Shown here: positions 1-13,089 of the stretch, piece after piece | Numbering within the stretch: position 1 is the first letter of the stretch | Layout: the number at the start of each line of letters is the position of its first letter | Assembly: GCA_031216915.1 (NCBI GenBank) | Contig: CM062291.1 | Location: 29,937,023-30,001,022 of the forward strand | Source of the DNA: Pictodentalium vernedei | Taxonomy: Eukaryota > Mollusca > Scaphopoda > Dentaliida > Dentaliidae | DNA: 64,000 nucleotides | Direction: 5' to 3' | Made by a program: the position numbers and the translations under genes | The notes under the pieces: generated by a model | What the model saw: the letters and a program-made list of their open reading frames with translations, nothing else | Told to the model about the DNA's origin: nothing | The model's database searches: none

Positions 1-890
1 ACCTTCAATGAACTTAGTAAAAACTTAGTGCAGTTAAGCATCCATATTTCCCTTTCACACACCCTGCAGGGCACATTTATGATTGGATCACTTGAAAACT
101 TGGTGTGCTTGTGTGGGGTGACATCTATATGGGAGCTGTCGATTTTCTTTCATTTCTGTCAAAAAATGTTGCCGCTAACCTTTGAACTTAGTTTAGTCAG
201 ACCTCAATATTTCCCGTTAACACACCCTTCAGGGCACATTTATGATCGGATCACTTTGAAACTTGGTATGTGTGTTCGGGGTGACCTCTAGATGTGAGCT
301 ATTGCTTTTTTTTCATTTCCATAAAAAATTATTGTCATTATCACCAGCCTTTGAACTTAATGCATTTGTGCATCAACTTATCCCTTTTGCACTCTCTGCA
401 GGGTATATTTATGAATTTCCATAAAAAAACTCATTGCTACAAGCAGTGACCTTCTACTAAGTGCATTTGTTCATTAACATCTTCCTTTGGCATGCCTCAG
501 ATGGCACATTCATTATCAGGTTGTTTTGAAACTTTGTATGCTTATGCAGGGTGACAAAGATAGGAGCTATTGATTTCTTTTCATTTCCATCAAAAACAAA
601 AACTGTTGCTGTTAGCAACAATCTTTGAATTTATTGCATTTGTGCATCAGCATTCTTTGACATGGCCTACAGGCCACATTTATCATAGGATTGGTTTTGA
701 ACTTGGTGTGCTCACTAGGCAAGACCTTTAGATAAGAGCTATTGATTAGCATTCATTTCTGTAAAAAAAGTTGCCATTTACAATAACCTCTGAACATACT
801 GCATTTGTGTATCAACATTATTTCTTTAGCCAGTCTTACAGTTTATATTTAAAAATGCATGGATCTTGCTGGCATTGTGCACACACAGTG
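1..890. repeat. degenerate tandem array, about 165-bp unit
   Basis: The block 'gcacatttatga' or a variant recurs near 71, 233, 409, 507, 669 and 845. It is followed by 'tttgaaacttggt', 'ggtgacctctaga' and 'gagctattg'. Units are heavily diverged, so the array is old. Short open frames here follow the repeat and are not genes. Confidence 0.75.
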
Positions 891-1104
891 CTGTTATGTT
901 GAAATTTCATCAAATAACATTGGTACCAATGATCTTCAATTTTGCCATTTCATTTATAACTTACCAAGTTCAGGTTTGTCAAGTTGAGGTACAGTATCAT
1001 TGACACTTTCATTTTCTCGTTCAGAAATTCTGTAAATTAGATGAACTTTGATTTATTCAGTGCTACTTATACACAGTAAGTGTGCATGTCAATATGGCTC
1101 GGGC

Positions 1105-1500
1105 AAGTGTCTGTATTTGTGAACCGATCTTCATGAAACTTCTTGGGTACCTTTGTTATCACCTTGGGACGAGAACAAGTGTTTTTGGGTGCAGTCTGAA
1201 ATTCAAGATGGTTGCCGGCGACCATTTATACCGAAATTAGGTGCAGTCAGTTTTTTGTACAGAACTTCTAGGACTACGCTTGTTATCATGGGATGGTAAC
1301 GAGTGCTTTTGGGCTCGGCCAAAATTCAAAATGCCTGTCGGCAGTGATATTTACAGGAATTGTATGTATTACATTTTTTGTACAGAACCTGTAAAGAAGA
1401 TTTTTTATGTCAGTAATGTTTGCTATAAATTTATTGGGTGCCTTTGTTATCACTGTGGCATGAGAATAAATATTTTGGGGTTCAGTCAGACCTACTCGGG
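1105..1500. repeat. degenerate tandem repeat, about 150-bp unit
   Basis: Three diverged units share 'cctttgttatcac', 'gagtgcttttgggctcgg' and 'ttgtacagaac'-type blocks. Style resembles the 1-890 array but the sequence differs. No coding evidence. Confidence 0.55.
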
Positions 1501-2226
1501 GACTCAAAAAGGGAGATAATTAAAAATCTTTTCCAAAAACACCAGACAAAATAATGTTTCTTGAATTCAGCATCCCTAGGATGTGTATATTCAAATGTGT
1601 TGAAGCCAAGTTCCTGTGTTAATAATTGGTATTGTTTGGGGAGGGTAAGCATTATTAGCACAACCCGATTTTCTGTTTCCAATGAGAAAAATAAAACATC
1701 CTCACCCGTGGGAACCCTATGAGCTGAAGATAAAAAATTCAAATACCTATATTTTAAGAAGGACTGGACAAATATTTATTAATTAGTATGAATCAATCTT
1801 AGAAGGGTTTGAATCAAACAGGCCAAAACAATTGCTAACATTTGGCTTATGGTGCACCATACAAGGATCCCCATTGTAACATAAACCCCATGGAGATTTC
1901 TTTTCTAGTTTAGCATCTAGCTGTCACCCACCTTTACAATACTTTACCTGTATATTTGTTACAGGCTACGGTCAGTATTTATGTACAGACCATTACAATA
2001 CTTTATATGTACCTTTGTTATCCAGTCATTACCTAGATGTATGTCATTGCTGTGTCACATACTATACACATACATGTCTTACACAAGTTGAGCTACAGTG
2101 TCATTGACACTTTCATTTTTCTTTCCTTAATCTTTTATTTTCAGCCCAATTTTCCTTCTGTAATTTGAGTAATATAATGTCTGCAAAAAAACAGATCTAA
2201 AACGTCAGATGTGCCGATATGTGCTT
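1501..2226. other. AT-rich sequence without recognised genes
   Basis: No gene or clear element boundary is visible. It holds one copy (2082-2120) of a short dispersed motif around 'gtgtcattgacactttcatt', also present at 980-1015, 19161-19197 and, inverted, 57010-57040. Confidence 0.5.
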
Positions 2227-2234
2227 ATGGGAAA

Positions 2235-2488
2235 CAGGCCTGAAAATAAGCAGTCTGACATTTGCAGAATGAGGTCCCCCAGAGGGTGAATTTGATGATG
2301 CTAAACCATACAGTGGTCCAATTTATCCTCTGGGTATCTCTTTCTGTTTAGTTTTGAGACCCTGATTGTGATCGAGGTCCACAGAGGGTAAATTTAGTGA
2401 TGCTACCCTGCTATGCAGGGTAGCATCACTAAATTCACCTTCTGGGAACCCCATTTTGCAGATGACAGTCTGCTTATTTTCTGGCTTG
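2235..2488. mobile_element. hAT-type hairpin MITE, copy A
   Basis: The 254-bp element folds on itself over most of its length. Ends are 'caggcctgaaaataag' and 'cttattttctggcttg'. The centre is a perfect 21-bp-arm hairpin (2391-2411 and 2415-2435). It is flanked by the 8-bp direct repeat 'atgggaaa' (2227-2234, 2489-2496), the target-site length of hAT transposons. It has no coding capacity, so it must be mobilised in trans. Confidence 0.88.
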
Positions 2489-2496
2489 ATGGGAAA

Positions 2497-2813
2497 ATGC
2501 AGAATGTCGGATGATATGTGCCTTTGTGCTACATGTATTGTGCAGCACATTCCACTTAACATCAGTCCCATGTACCGTGAACTCCCTTCTTAGTATCTGA
2601 CTATATTTCTAGACCTTTTTGTCTTATGTGCCAATCTGTTGCATGTTTTGTGCACACACTTTGCATTTTCACATAAGCACATATCGGCACATTTATATGT
2701 GCCCATGTGCTGCATGCAATGTGTAGACACTGCCACACTGTGCTCTAGCACACAAGCACATTCTACCAAACATCAGTCCAACATTCTGTGGAATCCCTTT
2801 TTAAGATATATCT
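2497..2813. repeat. dispersed 'cacataagcacatatcggcac' type repeat
   Basis: The segment 2639-2775 ('ttttcacataagcacatat', 'gcccatgtgctgcatgc', 'agcacacaagcacatt') is related to 10500-10620 and to the multicopy block at 28080-28640. It looks like part of a dispersed repeat rather than a gene. Confidence 0.55.
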
Positions 2814-2821
2814 GTAGTTAC

Positions 2822-3073
2822 CAAGCCTGAATATAAGCAGCCTGTCATTTGCAAAATGGGGTCCCCGGAGGGTGAATTTGCTGATGCTATCCCATATAGT
2901 GGGCCAATTTATCCTGCAGGTACATCTTTCTGTTTTGGCTTGAGACCTTAATTTAGACTGAGGTTCACAGAGGGTAAATTTTGTGATGCTACCCTGATAT
3001 GCAGGGTAGCATCATCAAATTCACCTTCTGGGGACCTCATTTTCGGATGACAGTCTGCTTATTTTCAGGCTTG
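2822..3073. mobile_element. hAT-type hairpin MITE, copy B
   Basis: A second copy of the 2235-2488 element, with ends 'caagcctgaatataagcag' and 'cttattttcaggcttg'. It is flanked by 'gtagttac' and 'gtggttac', an 8-bp target duplication with one mismatch. Its central hairpin (about 2978-3024) is less perfect than in copy A. Confidence 0.86.
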
Positions 3074-3821
3074 GTGGTTACAGACTTCCTTTTTTAGGCT
3101 TGTCATTTTGACGCGGACGAGCACCCCTGGCCGCAGTCGCCCACCTGAGTTCAAAATTCCGTGGACGGTAAATGTCCGCCTAACCCCAATTTCTGCGGCC
3201 TATTAATTCAGTCGAAGTCACCTCAAAATCGGCCACCCCAAATGTCAGTCTTCGCGGATTGAAGGAGGTACATGTAACAAAAGCGAAGTTTGTAGTGTGT
3301 CGCCAACGCAGTCACCCAGAGACAGTATATAACTTTCCAAATATACCTTATGTGATGACGTACATCATAATTACACAAACCATGTACAGTACATGGAAAG
3401 TGCATTATATCTAAATCACCCACAGAGTGGAGATTCCACCCAAGCAATAATTGCAAATTTGTTGCAAAGCATAACAAGCATAGGCAAAGTTTCAACCAGT
3501 GGTCCTCCGGGTTAAACCCAGAGGTCCATTGGCTGAAACATTGCTTGTGTTTTTTGTCCATATGTATAAAATTTGAAAGTTATAGTTTGGATGATAACTC
3601 CACTCCACGGGTGATTTAGTTACAATCCTCTCTCCAAGTACTGTATCTTAAAATGATATTAGTTGTCTACCCATCAAGCTGAAACAAAATGGCACCTGCA
3701 AATCATAAATGACCCTCCTGGAGTCATTTTATGTGAACCCAAAATGGCACTCCTGTGGTGATTTGAGGCGAACCATAATGACCTTCCTGCAGTTATCAAA
3801 ATGACAAGCCTGCTTTTTCGT
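3074..3821. other. no recognised feature
   Basis: No gene, TIR pair or array is evident. The stretch 3680-3800 contains three loose 'aaatggca(c)...ctcctg' echoes that lead into the satellite. Confidence 0.4.
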
Positions 3822-6800
3822 CGTGCTGTATGTGTTTTGCGTGGTCTCATCTGACATGTGCTGCATGTGTTCTGCGTGGGCTCATCTGACATGTGCTGCA
3901 TGTGTTCTGCGTGGGCTCATCTGACATGTTCTGCGTGGGCTCATCTGACGTGTTCTGCATGGGCTCATCTGACATGTGTTCTGCGTGGGCTCATCTGACA
4001 TGTGTTCTGCATGGGCTCATCTGACATGTGCTCTGTGTGGGCTCATCTGACATGTGCTGCATGTGTTCTGCGTGGGCTCATCTGACATGTGCTGCATGTG
4101 TTCTGCGTGGGCTCATCTGACGTGCTCTGGGTGGGCTCATCTGACATGTGTTCTGCGTGGGCTCATCTGACATGTGCTGCATGTGTTCTGCGTGGGCTCA
4201 TCTGACATGTGCTCTGCGTGGGCTTATCTGACATGTGTTCTGCATGGGCTCATCTGACGTGTTCTGCGTGGGCTCATCTGACATGTGCTCTGCGTGGGCT
4301 CATCTGACATGTGCTCTGCGTGGACTCATCTGACATGTGTTTTGTGTGGGCTCATCCGAAATGTGCTGCATGTGTTCTGTGTTGGCTCATCTGACATGTG
4401 CTGCATTCTGTGTGGGCTCATCTGACATGTGTTGCATGTGTTCTACGTGGGCTCATCTGACATGTGCTGCATGTGTTCTGTGTGGGCTCATCTGACATGT
4501 GCTGCATGTGCTCTGCGTGGGCTCATCTGACATGTGTTCTGTGTGGGCTCATCTGACGTGTTCTGTGTGGGCTCATCTGACATGTGCTGCATGTGTTCTG
4601 TGTGGGCTAATCTGACATGTGCTGCATGTGTTCTGCGTGGGCTCATCTGACATGTGCTGTATGTGTTCTGCGTGGGCTCATCTGACATGTGCTCTGCGTG
4701 GGCTCATCTGACATGTGTTCTGCGTGGGCTCATCTGACGTGTTCGTTGTGGGCTCATCTGACATGTGTTCTGTGTGGGCTCATCTGACATGTGTTGCATG
4801 TGTTCTGTGTGGGCTCATCTGACATGTGCTGCATGTGTTCTGCGTGGACTCATTTGACATGTGCTGCATGTGTTCTGCGTGGGTTCATCTGACATGTGTT
4901 GCATGTGTTCTGTGTGGGCTCATCTGACATGTGCTGCATGTGTTCTGTATGGGCTCATCTGACATGTGCTGCATGTGTTCTGCGTGGACTCATCTGACAT
5001 GTGCTGCATGTGTTCTGCGTGGGCTCATCTGACATGTGTTCTGCGTGGACTCATCTGACATGTGCTGCATGTGTTCTGCGTGGGCTCATCTGACATGTGC
5101 TCTGCATGGGCTCATCTGACATGTGTTTTGTGTGGGCTCATCTGACATGTGCTGCATGTGTTCTGTGTGGGCTCATCTGACATGCGCTGCATTCTGTGTG
5201 GGCTCATCTGACATGTGCTGCATGTGTTCTACGTGGGCTCATCTGACATGTGCTGCATGTGTTCTGTGTGGGCTCATCTGACATGTGCTGCATGTGCTCT
5301 GCGTGGGCTCATCTGACATGTGTTCTGTGTGGGCTCATCTGACGTGTTCTGTGTGGGCTCATCTGACATGTGCTGCATGTGTTCTGTGTGGGCTCATCTG
5401 ACATGTGCTGCATGTGTTCTGCGTGGACTCATCTGAATGTGCTGTATGTGTTCTGCGTGGGCTCATCTGACATGTGCTCTGCGTGGGGTCATCTGACATG
5501 TGTTCTGCGTGGGCTCATCTGACGTGTTCGTTGTGGGCTCATCTGACATGTGTTCTGTGTGGGCTCATCTGACATGTGTTGCATGTGTTCAGTGTGGGCT
5601 CATCTGACATGTGCTGCATGTGTTCTGCGTGGACTCATCTGACATGTGCTGCATGTGTTCTGCGTGGGCTCATCTGACATGTGTTGCATGTGTTCTGCGT
5701 GGGCTCATCTGACATGTGCTGCATGTGTTCTGTGTGGGCTCATCTGACATGTGCTGCATGTTTTCTGTGTGGGCTCATCTGACACGTGTTCTGTGTGGGC
5801 TCATCTGACATGTGTTGCATGTGTTCTGTGTGGGCTCACCTGACATGTGCTGCATGTGTTCTGTGTGGGCTCATCTGACGTGCTGCATGTTTTCTGTGTG
5901 GTCTCATCTGACACGTGTTCTGTGTGTGCTCATCTGACATGTGTTGCATGTGTTCTGTGTGGGCTCATCTGACATGTGCTGCATGTGTTCTGTGTGGGCT
6001 CATCTGACATGTGCTGCATGTTTTCTGTGTGGGCTCATCTGACATGTGTTCTGCGTGGGCTCACCTGACATGTGTTGCATGTGTTCTGTGTGGGCTCATC
6101 TGACATGTGCTGCATGTGTTCTGCGTGGGCTCATCTGACGTGTGCTGCATGTGTTCTGTGTGGGCTCATCTTACATGTGCTGCATGTTTTCTGTGTGGGC
6201 TCTGACATGTGTTCTGTGTGGGCTCATCTGACATATGCTGCATGTGTTCTGCGTGTGCTCATCTGACATGTGCTGCATGTTTTCTGTGTGGGCTCATCTG
6301 ACAAGTGATGCATTTGTTCTGCGTGGGCTCATCTGACATGTGTTCTGTGTGGGCTCATCTGACATATGCTGCATGTGTTCTTTGTGTGCACATCTGACAT
6401 GTGCTACGCATGTTCTGTGTGGGCTCATCTGACATGTGCTGCATGTGTTCTGCGTGGGCTCATCTGACATGTGTTCTGTGTGGGCTCATCTGACATGTGC
6501 TGCATGTGTTCTGTGTGGGCTCATCTGACATGTGCTGCATGTGTTCTGTGCGGGCTCATCTGACATGTGCTGCATGTGCTCTGCGTGGGCTCATTTGACA
6601 TGTGTTCTGCGTGGGCTCATCTGACATGTGCTGCATGTGTTCTGCGTGGGCTCATCTGACATGTGCTCTGTGTGGGCTCATCTGACATGTGTTCTGTGTG
6701 GGCTCATCTGACGTGTTCGTTGTGGGCTCATCTGACATGTGTTCTGTGTGGGCTCATCTGACATGTGTTGCATGTGTTCTGTGTGGGCTCATCTGACATG

Positions 6801-9800
6801 TGCTGCATGTGTTCTGCGTGGGCTCATCTGACATGTGTTGCATGTGTTCTGTGTGGGCTCATCTGACATGTTCTGCATGTGTTCTGTATGGGCTCATCTG
6901 ACATGTGCTGCATGTGTTCTGCGTGGACTCATCTGACATGTGCTGCATGTGTTCTGCGTGGGCTCATCTGACATGTGTTCTGCGTGGACTCATCTGACAG
7001 GTGCTGCATGTGTTCTGTGTGGGCTCATCTGACATGGTTTCTGCGTGGGCTCATCTGACATGTGTTTTGTGTGGGCTCATCTGACATGTGCTGCATGAGT
7101 TCTGTGTGGGCTCATCTGACATGTGCTGCATGTGTTCTACGTGGGCTCATCTGACATGTGTTGCATGTGTTCTGTGTGGGCTCATCTGACATGTGCTGCA
7201 TGTGTTCTGTATGGGCTCATCTGACATGTGCTGCATGTGTTCTGCGTGGACTCATCTGACATGTGCTGCATGTGTTCTGCGTGGGCTCATCTGACATGTG
7301 TTCTGCGTGGACTCATCTGACATGTGCTGCATGTGTTCTGCGTGGGCTCATCTGACATGTGCTCTGCATGGGCTCATCTGACATGTGTTTTGTGTGGGCT
7401 CATCTGACATGTGCAGCATGTGTTCTGTGTGGGCTCATCTGACATGTGCTGCATGTGCTCTGCGTGGGCTCATCTGACATGTGTTCTGTGTGGGCTCATC
7501 TGACGTGTTCTGTGTGGGCTCATCTGACATGTGCTGCATGTGTTCTGTGTGGGCTTATCTGACATGTGCTGCATGTGTTCTGCGTGGACTCATCTGACAT
7601 GTGCTGTATGTGTTCTGCGTGGACTCATCTGACATGTGCTCTGCGTGGGGTCATCTGACATGTGTTCTGTGTGGGCTCATCTGACGTGTTCGTTGTGGGC
7701 TCATCTGACATGTGTTCTGTGTGGGCTCATCTGACGTATTGCATGTGTTCTGTGTGGGCTCATCTGACATGTGCTGCATGTGTTACGCATGGACTCATCT
7801 GACATGTGCTGCACGTGTTCTGCGTGGGCTCATCTGACATGTGTTGCATGTGTTCTGCGTGGGCTCATCTGACATGTGCTTCATGTGTTCTGCGTGGGCT
7901 CAGCTGACGTGTTCTGTGTGGGCTCATCTGACATGTGCTGCATGTGTTCTGTGTGGGCTCATCTGACATGTGCTGCATGTTTTCTGTGTAGGCTCATCTG
8001 ACACGTGTTCTGTGTGGGCTCATCTGACATGTGTTGCATGTGTTCTGTGTGGGCTCATCTGACATGTGCTGCATGTGTTCTGTGTGGGCTCATCTGACAT
8101 GTGCTGCATGTTTTCTGTGTGGGCTCATCTGACATGTGTTCTGCGTGGGCTCATCTGACATGTGTTGCATGTGTTCTGTGTGGGCTCATCTGACATGTGC
8201 TGCATGTGTTCTGTGTGGGCTCATCTGACGTGTGCTGCATGTGTTCTGTGTGGGCTCATCTTACATGTACTGCATGTTTTCTGTGTGGGCTCATCTGACA
8301 TGTGTTCTGTGTGGGCTCATCTGACATATACTGCATGTGTTCTGCGTGTGCTCATCTGACATGTGCTGCATGTGTTCTGTGTGGGCTCATCTGACATGTG
8401 ATGCATTTGTTCTGCGTGGTCTCATCTGACATGTGTTCTGTGTGGGCTCATCTGACATATGCTGCATGTGTTCTGTGTGTGCTCATCTGACATGTGCTAC
8501 GCGTGTTCTGTGTGGGCTCATCTGACATGTGCTGCATGTGTTCTGCGTGGGCTCATCTGACATGTGTTCTGTGTGGGCTCATCTGACATGTGCTGCATGT
8601 GTTCTGTGTGGGCTCATCTGACATGTGATGCTTGTGTTTTGCGTGGGCTCATCTGACATGTGCTGCATGTGTTCTGTGCGGGCTCATCTGACATGTGCTG
8701 CATGTGCTCTGCGTGGGCTCATTTGACATGTGTTCTGCGTGGGCTCATCTGACATGTTCTGCATGTGTTCTGCGTGGGCTCATCTGACATGTGCTCTGTG
8801 TGGGCTCATCTGACATGTGTTCTGTGTGGGCTCATCTGACATGTGCTGCATGTGTTCTGTGTGGGCTCATCTGACATTTGCTGCATGTGTTCTGCGTGGG
8901 CTCATCTGACATGTGCCACATGTGTTCTGCGTGGACCCATCTGCCATGTGCTGCATGTGCTCTGCGTGGGCTCATCTGACATGTGTTCTGCGTGGACTCA
9001 TCTGACATGTGTTCTGTTTGGGCTCATCTGACATGTGTTCTGTGTGGGCTCATCTGACATGTTTTGCATGTGTTCTGTGTGGGCTCATCTGACATGTGCT
9101 GCATGTGTTCTGCATGGGCTCATCTGACATGTGCTGCATGTGCTCTGCGTGGGCTCATCTGACATGTGCTGTATGTGTTCTGCGTGGGCTCATCTGACAG
9201 GTGCTGCATGTGTTCTGCGTGGGCTCATCTGACATGTGCTGCATGTGTTCTACGTTGTCTAATCTGACATGTGTTCTATGTGGGCTCATCTGACTTGTGC
9301 TGCATGTGTTCTGCGTGGGCTCATCTGACATGTGTTCTGCGTGGGCTCATCTGACGTGTGTTCTGCGTGGGCTCAGCTGACATGTGTTCTGTGTGGGCTC
9401 ATCTGACATGTGCTGCATGTGTTCTGCGTTGGCTCATCTGACATGTGCTGCATGTGTTCTGCGTGGGCTCATCTGACATGTGTTGCATGTGTTCTGTGTG
9501 AGCTCATCTGACATGTGCTGCATGTGTTCTGCGTGGGCTCATCTGACATTTGCTGCATGTGTTTCTTTGTGGGCTCATCTGGCATGTGCTGCATGTGTTC
9601 TGCGTGGGCTCATCTGACATGTGCTGCATTTGTTCTGCATGGGCTCATCTGACATGTGCTGCATGTGCTCTGCGTGGGCTCATCTGACATGTGCTGCATG
9701 TGTTCTGCGTGGGCTCATCAGACATGTGCTGCATGTGTTCTGCGTGGACTCATCTGACATGTGCTGCATGTGTTCTGCGTGGGCTCCTCTGACGTGTTCT

Positions 9801-10066
9801 GCGTGGACTCATCTGACATGTGCTGCATGTGTTTTGCGTGGGCTCATCTGACATGTGCTCTGCGTGGGCTCATCTGATATGTGCTGCATGTGTTCTGCGT
9901 GGGCTCATCTGACATATGTTCTGTGTGGGCTCATCTGACGTGCTCTGCGTGGGCTCATCTGACATGTGTTCTGTGTGGGCTCATCTGACATGTGCTGCAT
10001 GTGTTCTGCGTGGGCTCATCTGACATGTGCTGCATGTGTTCTGTGTGGGCTCATTTGACATGTGAT
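3822..10066. repeat. 6.2 kb minisatellite with 35/26/24-bp units
   Basis: An almost pure array built from the core 'tctgcgtgggctcatctgac'. The long unit is 35 bp because 'gtgctgcat' precedes 'gtgttctg'. The intermediate unit lacks those 9 bases (26 bp), and a 24-bp form has 'gacgtgttctg'. Unit lengths alternate irregularly. Rare variants mark higher-order copies: 'gttcgttgtggg' at about 4743, 5527, 6714 and 7687, and a block near 6157-6560 recurring about 2.1 kb later near 8247-8690. All open frames here are repeat artefacts. Confidence 0.97.
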
Positions 10067-10437
10067 GTATACACTGATTTGTACACATTGTGCACTCTCT
10101 CTCAAGCTCATCTCGGTACGATCAGCATACCTTCTTATACGTAAGGTATCCTAGCCTACACTGGATCAATCAACTTATAATGAGGTTCATTTTGATGAAT
10201 GGTGCGAATTGATTCAGCCTGTTATAGACTCAAGCCAAGGCAGAGATTTGAACATGGTCAGGAATACCCAGGATTAGCTAAGATGTGCAAAGTAGTACAA
10301 CTCAGCAGTAATGGCAGGGGGCCCTAGCACTTGGAAGATGGTGATGGCAGTGGGTAAATCAGCAGTAGTGGCCCAGGCCTATAAAATCTATGAAGTGGTC
10401 TAGAACCAGTGGCCGTACTGGGAACCATAACTCTCAT
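10067..10437. other. no recognised feature
   Basis: Unique-looking sequence between the satellite and the next dispersed repeat. Nothing supportable is seen. Confidence 0.4.
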
Positions 10438-11420
10438 CTAAAAGGTATCCACCAAAAGGTATCCTACAATAGGTGTCCCCCTAAAGGTATCCGCCAATTT
10501 TGGTAGGTACCTATGTGCTGTGGACACATTGTGCACTAGCACACAAGCACATCCAGCATGTGTGCCGCATGTAATGTACATACGTTGTGACACATTGTGT
10601 ACTATCCCATGCACATCTGGGAAGTCATAACAGGTGGAACAGGGTACAGATAGGTAAAATCGGAGGATCCCGAAGGAATCCGAACTAGATAAATAGGCAG
10701 AAACCGAGGATACTGGAAAAATCCAAGCCAGCAAATGTCCCTTGCACAGTAGAACCCCCCCCCCCCCCCCCCCCTAGCCCTATAGCACTATGTGCTACTC
10801 TTATGAAGAAAATTCTACTGGAATCCGAACACGTGTCGGCGATTTTAGACAGTTCTTGGTGGATTGCGGTGATTGCCGGGTTTTTTATGTGGTAATTATT
10901 CATAATCTAGTTCCATCGAACACAATGTTTGGTCCAATAGCACTACGTGGTACTCTTATAAATATGATTCTTGAAGATTACGATGATTGGGGATGTTTAG
11001 GGACATTGTCGGGTTGTATATGGTAATTCTAGAAAGTAACTGAGGACTTTGGGAAATTCCGAACCAGCAAATTACTCTCATTTAATCAAACACAACCTCC
11101 GAATACACTCCTGTCCTATTAAAGGGACTGTGGTCACATAGCAACCACGTGTCATCGTAGAAACCAAGATAACGTCATCCAGTATACAAAATGGACTACG
11201 GGAACACGTGTCACACTAACATGCGCTGTGCATGCGCACTGAGATCACATATTACTATGGTAATGATGTCACAACATGGTGTCGCTGGGTCACGTTACAT
11301 GACGCCACTTGCGAGGTCATCCAAATATGGCCTGAAAGGTGCACGACATTTTACTACCGTAATTTTGACGTCTTTGTCTATAATAATAAAGTCTGTCCGA
11401 TTGTGACGAAATTTTATTAA
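10438..11420. repeat. dispersed repeat, copy 1 (partner 28000-29570)
   Basis: It starts with 'aaaggtatcc' echoes and a 'gtgctgtggacacattgtgc' segment, then a run of 20 C (10755-10774). Next are 'tatagcactatgtgctac' and 'gattgccgggtt'-like modules, and then a CpG-rich tail ('catagcaaccacgtg', 'gaaaccaagat', 'catgcgcactgag', 'gatgtcacaacatgg'). The same modules occur in the same order at 28000-29570, so this is one diverged interspersed repeat. Terminal boundaries were not found. Confidence 0.65.
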
Positions 11421-11968
11421 TTATATTGTGGAGCTGAAAAAAAAATAGCAGATAGGGATTATTTTTTTTCCGATTTACTCCCATTTCCGACGTTTTTACA
11501 TCAATTTCCATTTGGCAGGTATGAGTCGGAGACAGGCCCGCGGCCATAACTCTAAGACATGGGACACTAAATTTTGCATATATACGCAACGGTACCCAAT
11601 GGAGTAAAACGGTGTGGTGTGACCTCGCTACATCCCAAACTCCCGAGGTTACAGCCATAAAAACACCGAAAAATGGCTCAAAATTAAAGTTCGTCGGATA
11701 AACTTGAAATAAAGTGACATTTCAGGGGTTCCACTCAGATGAAAAGTCCTTGGATTTTGGCCCCTTACTAGAAAAGTGCTTGAAATTGTTTCTTGCCTTG
11801 AAAAGTACTTAATTTTCCAGCACTCCCCTTGAAAAATACTTAAATTCAGTTTACCTATAACCTCAGAGAAAATATGTCTTAGGATAACTCTTCCGCATAT
11901 ATGCGATGTCGCAAAATCGGCCAGGAATCACATTTATTTGATCTCTATAATTATTTATATATTGTCCC
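11421..11968. other. no recognised feature
   Basis: No gene or array. Short 'cttgaaaagtactt' echoes occur at 11740-11840. Confidence 0.4.
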
Positions 11969-12030
11969 TCGAGTGCAACAAGGCATCATCTGCAATGATC
12001 TAGCATTGCAGATGACTCCGTGTTGAGCTC
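11969..12030. repeat. short palindromic repeat 'gcaacaaggc..tctgcaatg', copy 1
   Basis: Imperfect hairpin: 'gagtgcaacaaggcatc' and 'atctgcaatg' pair with 'cattgcagatgactc' and 'gtgttgagctc'. The same palindrome recurs at 31034-31094 and 44064-44160, which makes it a tiny MITE-like family. Confidence 0.7.
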
Positions 12031-12794
12031 AAGGTACGATACATGTCTATCTAGTTGGGTTTTCCAGAAATCAGGTCCTCGAGACTGAAATTATTTGTTT
12101 TGTTCTTGTGTTGTAAGTTCATAATCAAAATTATGACAGTCGTTCAAAGTCATGGTCGGAGTCCTTGAAAAATGCTTTTCTGATATCATTGGGAAGCCCT
12201 GCATTTAAGTTTATATTTTAGTACTTATTATTCTAAATACAGAGGTAGAAAAAAATTCGGAAATCAGACTCCACACAGTAGAGATATAACGAATATACCG
12301 CCGGACGTATTACTTCATGCTTTTTGGCCATTTTGGATAGTTTTTATACCTCCGTAGTTATGAGAGGTTACGCTTTGGAACTTCACTCACCGCTTTTTAA
12401 ACGCCCGCTCTGAGAATAACTGGACGTATTATGTGATTGGTCTGTCCGCCCGTCCCTGCACTTTTACGTTTCCGGATGATAACTTGAGATCGGATTTTTG
12501 ATCAGGACCAAACTTGATTACTGGCTCAGTTATATCAAAAATACAATACATGCTGAGTTCGAATTGGGGGCTTGTTCCTATGATTTTTACAGGAGTTATG
12601 GGCCCTTTTGACTTAGAAATTGCCTACTTATCAACAATGTCTTTACCTCATTCACTTTCGATCCTCTATGTGAGTTTTACGTTTTCTTTTTAATCGTTCC
12701 TTTTAGTCAGGTTTTTTTTTTTTGGTTCATCGTTTGAAAGTGCAAGAGATTCAGCTTTTACATCTTATTTATACCATGATTACCTATTCTACTA
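12031..12794. other. no recognised feature
   Basis: No gene seen. The stretch 12440-12700 ('ccgcccgtccctgcac', 'ggccctttt') has the style of mollusc non-autonomous repeats but no boundaries are clear. Confidence 0.35.
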
Positions 12795-13089
12795 TATATA
12801 AACCAAGAGGCCCCACGGGACCTGAAGCGCTCATCTTGAACAGAACACAATATAAACAGAGTCCAAGACTGAATCTACATTAAGCAATCCATATCCATAG
12901 GCTACACTGTCAATCCTCGAGTCCCTCAGGAGTGACAAAAATAATCCGGGCATCATGCCTTTTCTTCAGTTGATCATAATGTAGAGCTCCCCAATGAAGC
13001 CCCTTGATACAACCTATGCGGATTAATCTTCTTTACACACCTCTAGAGGGTACTGAATACAAAATTTTTAATTCTTCAGCAAATGGCCA

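Noticed and set aside
3674-9851. Several 60-76-codon frames rich in Cys/His within 3.7-9.9 kb on both strands
   Set aside because: They simply translate the minisatellite unit; no independent coding signal.
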